Assembly (NCBI GenBank): GCA_964645835.1
Contig: CAZYDG010000080.1
Span: 1-64,000, forward strand
Source: CAZBME01 sp964645835
GTDB taxonomy: Bacteria > Desulfobacterota > Syntrophia > Syntrophales > UBA8958
DNA: 64,000 nucleotides
Direction: 5' to 3'
The notes under the pieces were generated by a model that ran no database searches, was not told the DNA's origin, and worked only from the letters and a program-made list of their open reading frames with translations. Below are positions 17,583 through 25,933 of this stretch, in pieces. A program made the position numbers and the translations under genes. Each line of letters opens with the position of its first letter. Position 1 is the first letter of the stretch.

Positions 17583-18590
17583 TCAAGCGTTCACATCGAC
17601 GATCAGGCGGCCGCGAACCTTGCCCGATACGATATCCTTGGCGGCGGCCTCCAAATTGTTAAGGGACAGTGTTTTTGGATTGATAAGGGTCAGGGCCTCT
17701 TCTGTCAGATCATTGACCAGTCGGTTCCATGCCTGCTTTCGCCTCGGAATGGGGCACATGACGGAATCGACGCCTCTGAGGCTCACACTGCGAAGGATAA
17801 AGGGCATGACGGTCGTCGGAAGATCCGTTCCCCCCGCAAGGCCGCAATTGGCTACACAACCGCCGTAATTGATCTCCGCCAGAACCCTTGCCAGGACCTT
17901 GCTGCCGACGGTGTCCACTGCGCCGGACCATCGCTGGGTTTCCAGAGGCAGGGGCGTCTCGTTCCATTCAGGACCCGACACTATCTCTGCCGCACCAAGG
18001 GAGTGGAGGTAATCGTGAGTGTGTTCCTGGCCCTGTGCCGTGAGAGCTGCTACCTTGTAACCCAGTTTGGCCAGTATGGCGATGGCGACGCTGCCTACGC
18101 CTCCCGCAGCGCCTGTTACGAGGACCGTACCGCTTCCCGGCAGAACGCCGGCTTCTTCAATGGTCATGATGCACAGCATGGCCGTGAAGCCCGCCGTGCC
18201 GATGATCATGGCTTTTTTCGTGTCCATCCCTTTCGCCAGAGGAACAAGCCATTTGGAGTTCACTCGGGCCTTCTGGGTGTAGCCACCCCAGAAACGTTCA
18301 CCGATACTCCATCCCGTCAGGACAACCTTATCGCCCGGTTGATACAGGGGCGATGCAGATTCCAGCACTGTCCCGGCCAGGTCGATACCGGGGACCATAG
18401 GGAACGAACGGACAATCTTGCCGACACCTGCTATGGCCATGCCGTCTTTGTAGTTCAGTGACGAATAATCGACGGCCACCAGGACGTCTCCCTCGGGCAG
18501 GTCATCAATGGTCAGCCGTTCGATGCCCTGGGTCGTTTTCCCACCTTCCTGCCGGATCACGAAAGTTTTGAATGTGTTGTCTGTAGCCAT
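17583..18590 (-). CDS. YhdH/AcuI-type quinone oxidoreductase (acrylyl-CoA reductase-like)
   Basis: A 335-residue medium-chain dehydrogenase/reductase without zinc-site cysteines. Family members reduce acryloyl-CoA to propionyl-CoA with NADPH or act on quinones. Features: GroES-like N-terminus (SSLNYKDGMAIAG; MVPGIDLAGTV), the GWSIGERFWGGY motif typical of the YhdH group, and the Rossmann motif VTGAAGGVGSVAIAIL. The start at 18590 has AAAGGAG eight bases upstream; the frame extends seven codons further. Isolated between the ABC operon (convergent) and sbcC (same strand). Confidence 0.88.
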   Translation of the reverse strand: MATDNTFKTFVIRQEGGKTTQGIERLTIDDLPEGDVLVAVDYSSLNYKDGMAIAGVGKIVRSFPMVPGIDLAGTVLESASPLYQPGDKVVLTGWSIGERFWGGYTQKARVNSKWLVPLAKGMDTKKAMIIGTAGFTAMLCIMTIEEAGVLPGSGTVLVTGAAGGVGSVAIAILAKLGYKVAALTAQGQEHTHDYLHSLGAAEIVSGPEWNETPLPLETQRWSGAVDTVGSKVLARVLAEINYGGCVANCGLAGGTDLPTTVMPFILRSVSLRGVDSVMCPIPRRKQAWNRLVNDLTEEALTLINPKTLSLNNLEAAAKDIVSGKVRGRLIVDVNA

Positions 18591-18636
18591 TTTTTGAGGC
18601 TCCTTTCTCATCCGATTTTTTTAGAAAGCAGCTCTT

Positions 18637-21600
18637 TTAAAGCCGCCTGCATCCGGGGCCGGATAGTATGCTTCGCCCGCCGGACCCGGGCGTCACCTGA
18701 ATCTGTGTAGCGATGCGTTCCTTGAGGGCTGTCACATGAGAGATGACGCCGATTATTTTGCTGTCTTGCCGGAGGTTTGCCAGGGTTGCCAGGGCCGTTT
18801 CAAGGGCCTCATCGTCCAGGGTTCCGAAGCCTTCATCAAGAAAAAGGGAATCAACCCGGACTTTGCGGCTGGCCATCTGAGAAAGCCCGAGAGCAAGAGC
18901 CAGGCTCACGATAAAACTTTCGCCTCCGGAAAGGTTTTTGGCTGAACGGATTTCGCCTGCCTGGTAATTGTCGATAACATTGAGTTCCAGAGGTTCCCGC
19001 TCGTCACGAATCAGCAGATATCGATCCGTCATTTTCCGGAGACGCTGATTGGCCTGAAGAATCATCATCTCGAAGGTAAGTCCCTGGGCAAAATTCCTGA
19101 ACTTCTTCCCGTCGGCAGACCCGATCAACTGATGTAATGCCTCCCAATGATCCCGTTCTTTTTTTCGGGCTTCAATAATGTTCATATGTTCCCGTTGCTT
19201 CTCCCGGAGTATGCTATTGTTGTGCAGGCTGCCCTTGATGGCGCCTATAGCCTCCTGGATATGTTTTAATGACGATTCGACCTCTTCCAACTCATGGCGC
19301 AGGGCCTCCATGGGTTTGTCCGTCTCGTTCTTGGCTTTCTCGGCCGCCAAGGCCTCCGACCGGTCCTTCATACGGGCATCCAGTTCGGTTTTTTCTTTCA
19401 GCAGGGCATTCTCCCGTTCTGCCAGCCGGTCCCTCGATTCCTCGGTCAGGCGTGCGGCGACAAAGTCCTGTTCATCTGCAAACCCGGCTTTCGTGAGGCA
19501 TTCGGCCCATCGCCGTTCTGCCGGGACAGACTCCTCGGCCCTATGGTCCGTCTTCTCCGTCAGCACGGCGATCTTTTCTTTCAGGGCCCCGAGTTCGTTG
19601 GTCAAGGCCCCCTGGATCTCCCGTCCATGATTCAGTGCCGCCTCGGCCTGCGCCACAGCATCGGCCAGACTTTTTTCCTCTTCATCGGCGTTTTTGTCCG
19701 CGAAGATCTCGCGCCGGGCTGTCCGTAACGCTTCGTATTCTCCTACCAGGGCTTGCCGTTCCCCGCGCCGGGTTTCCAAATCCGCTTCAATTTTTGACAA
19801 TTCGGCCTGATCAAGAGTGATGCGGGTCTTGATCGCCTGGAGATTTTTCTCCAATTCATCCTTCTCTTGAGTCTTCTGCTGCCAGGCATCCCGTCGTTCT
19901 TCAAGATCCTTTAATACAGCATCGAGTCTTTCAGGCGAAACAGACAGCACACCGAAAGGCCTTACATCCTCCAGGGCTGCTGCGCCGGCCTTCTTAGCTT
20001 CTCTCTCCAGGTTGTCCACTTCTTCGGTCCGCCGCTTACGATCAAGCATAGCTGTTTCCTTCTTCAACCTCGATTCCTGAAGGGATTTGGCTGCAAGGTC
20101 TCGCTGTTCCCGCATTTTTTCCAGACCTTGACGGGCCTCTTGTTCCTTTTTAATGCGTTGTTCAACATCAGCGATGATTCGGTCGGTCTCCGTGATTTTA
20201 GCCAGTACATCCGCCCGGGTGTTCCGGACGAGAGCAGCCCGTTTTTCCGGTGAGGCCTGCAGATGAAGCTGAAGGAACCATTCGGCGCAATGCCGCTCAT
20301 CATTGGCCAGGGCTACCCGCTTTTCCCCTTCCTCATTTTCCAGAAAGGCAATGCGGGTCTGTGTCCGAACTGCTTCGTTTTCCAGCTTGCCCAGGGCCTC
20401 TGCTGTCTTTTTGACATCTTTCCTGGCCTCTTGCAGGGCCTCCTCGGCACGGTTCATCTCGGGGATTTGGCCCGGTTGCCCGTAAGGATGATCGACAGCG
20501 CCGCAGAGGGGACAAGGCTTGCCGTCTTCAAGCCGTTTCCTTTCTTCTTCGAGATCGCGGATGTGGCCTAAGAGGGCCACTTGGGTCTCCTGAGTTTGCA
20601 CATCCCTATCCAGAAGGGCCTTGCGATCCGAAAGCGTCTTTATCTCCCCAAGAAGAGCTCCATGGGCATTCTTTAAGGCCTCGATGTCAAGGGTCATCCC
20701 ATTTATAGCGGTCCGGATCTTGTCTGCCCGCTCGACGGCATCACCCGCTTGCGCCAGGATGCGTTCCCTGTCCTTCATGGCACTGTTCTCCTTGTGCCAA
20801 TCACCGATATGGCGGCCCCGAAGGATCGCTGCCATTTCATCGGCCAAACCCTTCAGCTCCCGTTGTCCCTCCTCGCATTGACGGTCATATTTTTCATGGT
20901 TTGCGGCGATTTTCGCATGAGATTCTGCGGTAGCCTCCTGGAGACTTTCCGCCGCGGCAAGGTCTTTCTTTGCCTTTTCATACTTGACCAAAAGTTCGCG
21001 AAGGGTTGCAAACCCTCTGGCAACGGCGGAAAACTGGGTCGCCACAAGTTTATCGGCTTCATGGGCGGTCAGGTATTCCCGGATCGACTCCAAATTGGCA
21101 GTCGTCTCCTTCAAATCCTGATCGAGGTTCTGGAGGCTGTTCTTGAAGGCCATCTCCTGGTATTCCAGGGGTCTGATAGTCTTTTTCTTATCGTCGGCCT
21201 GCTTTTTCCGTTCCGCCGACCGGATGTCAATGTCCCGCACCTTCTTTATGACCTCTCCCGTATCCTGCTGCCGCAATCGCACCTCGGCCAGGGCATTCTC
21301 GGCTATCGATTTCCGGGCTATTGCTTCGGCCAAGGCCTGTTCCTTATCCGGATAGGTGGCCACAGCTTCGGCAAGCTCTTTTATCTCCATTGCCTGGTCA
21401 CGGCGCATGACCAGAACGGCCCGATAATCTCCTTCGAGGCCGTCGGCCTTCCGGGCCCGTTCCAGGGATGCTTTATCCGGGGCAAAAGACATCCAATGTG
21501 TCTCCAAGGTTTCCCATTGGCGGTGAAGTTCGGCGATTGACGTCTCCAAAGCGGTTACCGTTTCCAGCCATAGGACGGTCTTGCGGAGGTCGGCAGCCCG

Positions 21601-22311
21601 ACGGCTGAAGGTCCCTTCTAGGACACTCTTGTGCGAGAGATCCCCTTCCAGAGCCTTCACATCCTGTTCGTTCAGCACTTGGAAACCGTTGAACTCGGCC
21701 TGCAACAGGTCGAGACTGGCTCGTTCTTTCCGTAGACGTTCATGAACGTTCATAGAGATGCGGCTGTAGATCTCCGTGCCCGTGATCTGCTCCAGGATGG
21801 GCGCCCGTTCGTCCGGCGGGGCCTGGAGGAAAGCCGCAAATCCGCCCTGGGCCAGGAGCATGGACCGTGTGAAACGATCGAAGTCCATTCCCGTGACGTT
21901 TTCAATAAAGGCACCTACCTGGACGATCTTCGATTCCAGGACGGCCCCGGAATCGGCATCGGCAATTTCATGGCGTGCCTGCTGCAACTCGCCGCCGGGC
22001 AGTTTCCTGGCGCGGCGCTGGCTCCAGTGGCACCTGTACCGGCCCTTTTGGGTTTCGAAGGTCACTTCTGCAAAACACTCTCCCGTCTGCAGGGACATGA
22101 TTTCATTGCCGGTCTTCGTGACTCTCTCAAGGCGCGGTGTCCGGCCGTAAAGAGCGAGGCATAAGGCGTCCAGGATAGTCGTCTTGCCCGCCCCCGTGGG
22201 CCCCGTAATGGCAAATATGCCGTCGGAGGCGTAATCGGGGTGGGTAAAGTCAACCTGCCACTCGCCCTCAAGAGAATTCAGGTTTTTAAAACGTATACCA
22301 AGAATCTTCAT
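18637..22311 (-). CDS. sbcC: SbcC, ATPase subunit of the SbcCD nuclease
   Basis: Rad50-like SMC protein that, with SbcD, cuts DNA hairpins and blocked double-strand ends. The 1224-residue product has Walker A GPTGAGKTTILD near residue 38, then very long coiled coils rich in Glu/Lys/Ala, broken near residue 600 by the zinc hook CPLC in GKPCPLCGAVDHP, then the C-terminal ATPase half with signature LSGGESFIVSLALALGLSQ and Walker B SLFLDEGFGTLD. Start ATG follows GGAGAAAGG. It lies 15 bases downstream of sbcD in an sbcDC operon. SbcCD counter-selects long palindromes, of interest because this window is rich in inverted repeats. Confidence 0.96.
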   Translation of the reverse strand: MKILGIRFKNLNSLEGEWQVDFTHPDYASDGIFAITGPTGAGKTTILDALCLALYGRTPRLERVTKTGNEIMSLQTGECFAEVTFETQKGRYRCHWSQRRARKLPGGELQQARHEIADADSGAVLESKIVQVGAFIENVTGMDFDRFTRSMLLAQGGFAAFLQAPPDERAPILEQITGTEIYSRISMNVHERLRKERASLDLLQAEFNGFQVLNEQDVKALEGDLSHKSVLEGTFSRRAADLRKTVLWLETVTALETSIAELHRQWETLETHWMSFAPDKASLERARKADGLEGDYRAVLVMRRDQAMEIKELAEAVATYPDKEQALAEAIARKSIAENALAEVRLRQQDTGEVIKKVRDIDIRSAERKKQADDKKKTIRPLEYQEMAFKNSLQNLDQDLKETTANLESIREYLTAHEADKLVATQFSAVARGFATLRELLVKYEKAKKDLAAAESLQEATAESHAKIAANHEKYDRQCEEGQRELKGLADEMAAILRGRHIGDWHKENSAMKDRERILAQAGDAVERADKIRTAINGMTLDIEALKNAHGALLGEIKTLSDRKALLDRDVQTQETQVALLGHIRDLEEERKRLEDGKPCPLCGAVDHPYGQPGQIPEMNRAEEALQEARKDVKKTAEALGKLENEAVRTQTRIAFLENEEGEKRVALANDERHCAEWFLQLHLQASPEKRAALVRNTRADVLAKITETDRIIADVEQRIKKEQEARQGLEKMREQRDLAAKSLQESRLKKETAMLDRKRRTEEVDNLEREAKKAGAAALEDVRPFGVLSVSPERLDAVLKDLEERRDAWQQKTQEKDELEKNLQAIKTRITLDQAELSKIEADLETRRGERQALVGEYEALRTARREIFADKNADEEEKSLADAVAQAEAALNHGREIQGALTNELGALKEKIAVLTEKTDHRAEESVPAERRWAECLTKAGFADEQDFVAARLTEESRDRLAERENALLKEKTELDARMKDRSEALAAEKAKNETDKPMEALRHELEEVESSLKHIQEAIGAIKGSLHNNSILREKQREHMNIIEARKKERDHWEALHQLIGSADGKKFRNFAQGLTFEMMILQANQRLRKMTDRYLLIRDEREPLELNVIDNYQAGEIRSAKNLSGGESFIVSLALALGLSQMASRKVRVDSLFLDEGFGTLDDEALETALATLANLRQDSKIIGVISHVTALKERIATQIQVTPGSGGRSILSGPGCRRL

Positions 22312-22326
22312 CGGCCTTTCTCCATC

Positions 22327-23556
22327 TTATTCTGCCATCGGGTCTGCTTCATTCAGGGAAACCAGGATTTCCCGATAAGCGCTGAGCAAGACTTCCCGTT
22401 GTTCTTTCGGCACATCGCGGCTCTCCAGGCAACGCTGAAAAACCTCCATCACATCCAGATCATCCAGATGTTCCTCGCCGTCCGTCAAGTTCAAGGCCTT
22501 TGCCATGATCCGGTTGTTCCGGATTCGGAGGATTGAAAGTTCCGTTCCGGCTACGGCCTCTTCCAGGCGCTCCCGGAGAACCCCGGCCATTTCGTCGCCG
22601 TTGTATACTATCTCAAGCCAAGCCCTGCTTCCTTCGGCCCGAAGGCTGTCGATGGCCCGGGCTATGGCCGGCCAATCTCCCTGGATGGTCTGAAGTGCCT
22701 GAAATACTGGGACGAAAACGATCTTGACTGTCGGCGCGGCGCCCGAGAATTCCACAAGGCAGACGCCCTTCTTTTGTGCCCCCTCGTTAAAGCCGATAGG
22801 CAGGGGAGAGCCGCAGTAGCGGATAACCTCCGAGCCGCCTACGGTCTGGGGGACGTGGAGATGGCCCAAGGCGACGTAGTCGATGGCCGGTGGAAAGACA
22901 TCGGTCCGGACCTGGGCCAAAGAGCCGATATACAATTCCCGCACCCCGTCACCATCAACTATCCGGCTGCCGGCGGCAAACAGATGGCCCATAGCGATGA
23001 GTGGAACGGACTGTTTCAAGGCAGCCCGCTTTGTCTCGGCAGCTTTGCAAACCTGCCGGTAATGGTCCCTGATTCCTTCGATGATCTTTCGTTCCTTATC
23101 ATCGGCGCTTTCACCAGCCTCGGTGACACGGATATCGCGGTCCCGAAGATATGGTACAGCACAGACGAAAAGAGCGGGTTTCCCGTCGGGTCCGTCAAGT
23201 ACGATGAGTTCATCGGCGGGATCATCGGTGATGCAGCCCACAACATGAACATTGAGACATTTCAGAAGCTCACGTGGTGCGTTCAGAAACGACGCCGAAT
23301 CGTGATTTCCCGCCGTGACGACGACGTGGCGGTCAGGGGCGGCCGCAACACGGCAGAGAAAGCGATAATACAAGGTTTGGGCACGGTTGCTGGGCGTACT
23401 GTTATCAAAGACATCGCCCGCCACGAGGAGGACGTCGATGCTCTCCGACTCTATGAGATCCGCCAGCCAATTTAAAAATGCCTCATATTCCTCGTAGCGG
23501 CTGCGCTCGTAAAGGGCCCGGCCAATGTGCCAATCGGAAGTATGGAGAACCTTCAT
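22327..23556 (-). CDS. sbcD: SbcD, Mre11-like nuclease subunit
   Basis: 409 residues. The calcineurin-like metallophosphoesterase motifs are all present: HTSDWHIGR, VAGDVFDNS, TAGNHDS, MGHLF and ALGHLHVPQ. The ATG at 23556 begins MKVLHTSDWH, the usual start, with AAGGA upstream; an 18-codon open extension upstream has no support. Provides the Mn-dependent exo/endonuclease activity of SbcCD. First gene of the sbcDC operon. Confidence 0.97.
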   Translation of the reverse strand: MKVLHTSDWHIGRALYERSRYEEYEAFLNWLADLIESESIDVLLVAGDVFDNSTPSNRAQTLYYRFLCRVAAAPDRHVVVTAGNHDSASFLNAPRELLKCLNVHVVGCITDDPADELIVLDGPDGKPALFVCAVPYLRDRDIRVTEAGESADDKERKIIEGIRDHYRQVCKAAETKRAALKQSVPLIAMGHLFAAGSRIVDGDGVRELYIGSLAQVRTDVFPPAIDYVALGHLHVPQTVGGSEVIRYCGSPLPIGFNEGAQKKGVCLVEFSGAAPTVKIVFVPVFQALQTIQGDWPAIARAIDSLRAEGSRAWLEIVYNGDEMAGVLRERLEEAVAGTELSILRIRNNRIMAKALNLTDGEEHLDDLDVMEVFQRCLESRDVPKEQREVLLSAYREILVSLNEADPMAE

Positions 23557-23752
23557 ATTCGTCCTTTTTAAGCCTCTTTGATAAACAGATTTAGCAGCAT
23601 TTTCAGCCAAATTCTATACCTTTTTCCAAAGCACAAGTTCCAATATTTTCATTTGGCGTATTTTTATTGACATATGGGCGGCGGCTCATTATCCTCATGT
23701 CATTTTAAAACCCTGACTTATATCTTTTCAATCGAAGCGACGAGGCGAATCG

Positions 23753-24260
23753 ATGAAGGATACTTTTCGCATCAACCGGCAGCTTCAACCCGGTGAATAC
23801 AAACTGATGGACGTCTTTGCCGATGTCTGCATATGTCGTTGCCTACTTACCGTCTTCGAAGGGGAAGAGGAGTTCAGGCAGGTTATGGCATCAGCAAAGG
23901 TCGTTGTGGCTGATCTCCAGGTTGAGATGTTCGTTACCAACGAAAGACGGTACGATAATTATCGGCCATGACCACTTGAAGAATGCCCCTGATGAGATCC
24001 TGTACCTGGACATCATTCATGAGCTTTGTCACGTCAAACAGTACATGACCGGCCGTGACCTTTACGATGCCACCAAAGCCTATGTGGACCGGGAGACGGA
24101 AATCGAGGCCTACGGGGTTACAGTTGATGAGGCACGCCGTACCGGTATGGACGAGAAACACATTGCTGATTACCTCCGCGTTTCGTGGATCACACCCGAA
24201 GAACATAAACGTCTGGCCCGCAGGTTGAATGTTGCCGTAAAAGGCGAAGGTGAGGATTGA
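23753..24260 (+). pseudogene. Frameshifted HExxH metallopeptidase-like gene
   Basis: Two overlapping reading frames encode one apparent protein. The first (from ATG 23753, GAGG upstream) runs MKDTFRINRQLQPGEYK... to about VTNER near 23944; the second frame continues as KDGTIIIGHDHLKN through IIHELCHVKQ (a zinc-peptidase HExxH-type motif) and ends at 24260. A +1 shift around 23939-23948 joins them into about 169 residues. No slippery heptamer is apparent, so a real frameshift mutation or a base error is more likely than programmed recoding. Exact family not recognised; the HELCH region recalls small zinc peptidases. Confidence 0.6.
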
Positions 24261-24351
24261 TTTCCTTGATTATTTGTGAAGTTTTTGATAGGCCGCTATG
24301 CAGAAATGCCGATAATATTGACAGGAGACCCAATTTATTAAGGAGAGCATG

Positions 24352-25488
24352 ATGAGAAGATCTTATTGCGGATGGATGATTGTTATTCTGTGTTGTGTTT
24401 TCTTTACCGGTTGTGCGTCAACCATGAAATTTTCCGCCGTCGATCTCAATGATCAGATCAAGTCTGGTCAATTGATGAAAAAAGTGGACAATGCCGTCAT
24501 TCTTGTGGACCGGTCCGCTTCCATGGAAGAGCGTTATGGCAACGCCCGGCGGCTGGAACTGGGGAGTGACGTAACGAATCACTTCGTGGAAACCATGCCG
24601 GATATCGATCTTAAAGTAGGCGTACGTAGTTTTGCCGGTGATGAAACCCCTCTTATCTACGGCATGTCGGCTTTTAATAAAGCCGACCTCCTTCAAAACA
24701 TCCAAAGCAACAGCCAGGGTGCGGGTAGAACGCCTCTCGGTGAAGCCATCCGTGCTGCAGGGGATGATCTGAAACCCTATTCAGGTCCGTTGGCGCTGAT
24801 CATTGTGAGTGATTTCGAGACACTTCTTAACCTCGACGATATACGCCCCAAATATGCTCTGGAAAGCGTCGCCCAAGTGAAGGCCCTTTACGGCGACAGA
24901 TTGTGCATCTATACGATTCAGGTGGCCCAGGCACCCGGCGGCACGGCGTTGGTCCAGGCCATACAGAAGGAAGCCAAATGCGGCCTTGCGGTCAATGCCG
25001 ATGATCTGGCAACACAGAAAGCGATGTCCGAATTTGTGAAGAAAATCTTCCTGGCCGATGCCGACCAGACTATGGGAGCCCAAAAGAAAGCTGCTGCGGG
25101 AACAGCCGAAAGTGATGCAAAAAATGCAGAGTCAGTCCAAGACAATTCCTTGACACTGGAAGATATCCATTTCGCTTTCGACAAAGCAGCTCTCACTGAA
25201 GATGGGCAACGCATTCTTAAAAAACACGCCGCATGGCTTAAGGAAAACAAAAAGGGAACACTCACTGTTGAAGGTCATTGTGATGAACGGGGAACCACGG
25301 AATACAATCTTGCTCTGGGAGAGAAAAGGGCTACCGAAGCGAAGAAGTTCCTCGTGACATTGGGTGTCGAGAATACCCGTATCAAGACGATCAGCTACGG
25401 GAAGGAAAGACCGCTGGATCCGGGACATACGGAAACGGCGTGGGCCAAGAACCGCCGGGACCGTTTTGTTGTTTCACCGGTGAAATAA
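24352..25488 (+). CDS. Lipoprotein with VWA domain and OmpA/Pal-like C-terminus
   Basis: 378 residues. Signal peptide ends in the lipobox FTGC (mature Cys about 21). A von Willebrand A domain follows (about 45-225) with the MIDAS start ILVDRSASME (DxSxS). A low-complexity Ala/Lys linker leads to an OmpA-like peptidoglycan-binding domain (about 270-375) with IHFAFDKAALTEDGQ, the GHCDERGTTEYNLALGEKRA motif and NRRDRF, as in Pal. A periplasmic outer-membrane lipoprotein tied to peptidoglycan is inferred. The second ATG (24352) has the better spacing to AGGAG. VWA plus Pal domains in one protein is uncommon; function unknown. Confidence 0.85.
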   Translation: MRRSYCGWMIVILCCVFFTGCASTMKFSAVDLNDQIKSGQLMKKVDNAVILVDRSASMEERYGNARRLELGSDVTNHFVETMPDIDLKVGVRSFAGDETPLIYGMSAFNKADLLQNIQSNSQGAGRTPLGEAIRAAGDDLKPYSGPLALIIVSDFETLLNLDDIRPKYALESVAQVKALYGDRLCIYTIQVAQAPGGTALVQAIQKEAKCGLAVNADDLATQKAMSEFVKKIFLADADQTMGAQKKAAAGTAESDAKNAESVQDNSLTLEDIHFAFDKAALTEDGQRILKKHAAWLKENKKGTLTVEGHCDERGTTEYNLALGEKRATEAKKFLVTLGVENTRIKTISYGKERPLDPGHTETAWAKNRRDRFVVSPVK

Positions 25489-25548
25489 TTGCCTTTTCCA
25501 TGTTAGTCTCTTGGATTCGATGAGGCCAAATGCATTTGGCGCATGGTG

Positions 25549-25580
25549 GGCGGTGGACGTGACGAACGTCCTCCGCCTCT
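25549..25580 (+). terminator. Probable hairpin terminator after the VWA-OmpA gene
   Basis: Eleven-base stem GGCGGTGGACG with CGTCCTCCGCC (one T-T mismatch) around TGACGAA, followed by TCTTTG. The T-run is poor, so termination is plausible rather than clear. It may also separate the VWA-OmpA gene from the sensor operon that starts at 25751. Confidence 0.45.
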
Positions 25581-25750
25581 TTGACATCTTGCAGGTTGGT
25601 GAAAAATACCTTCCATGGGTAGTCCGGTCATGGCCAATAATTCCGGTTACCTCTCTATAATCTTTCTGTTGAATTTTTTTATAAGACATGGGTAGTATCG
25701 CCACACTCACTAGTGTGAATGATATCTATAATTCCAGAAGAGGACTTATC

Positions 25751-25933
25751 ATGCAAGAGGTCTTGACGGCGGTTACTTATCTCGTGGTTTGGCTAATCTG
25801 CCAGCGGGTCTTGGGAATCGAGAGCGGTCTTGCCAACCTTCTTATTTCACTGTCGGCGGCGATTGGCGTCTATATTTTTATGGCCGTCCGGGACTATCGG
25901 GCAAAAAAGAAGCAGGGGATGGACGATGAGTGA
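25751..25933 (+). CDS. Small two-helix membrane protein coupled to a sensor kinase
   Basis: A 60-residue product, not recognised by family. Two hydrophobic segments (about 6-22 and 27-46) and a basic, then acidic end (RDYRAKKKQGMDDE) suggest a small inner-membrane protein with a cytoplasmic tail. ATG at 25751 has GAGGAC upstream. Its stop overlaps the kinase start in ATGAGTGA, so the two are translationally coupled; the kinase itself has no membrane segment, so this protein may anchor it or present a signal to it (inference). Confidence 0.65.
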   Translation: MQEVLTAVTYLVVWLICQRVLGIESGLANLLISLSAAIGVYIFMAVRDYRAKKKQGMDDE

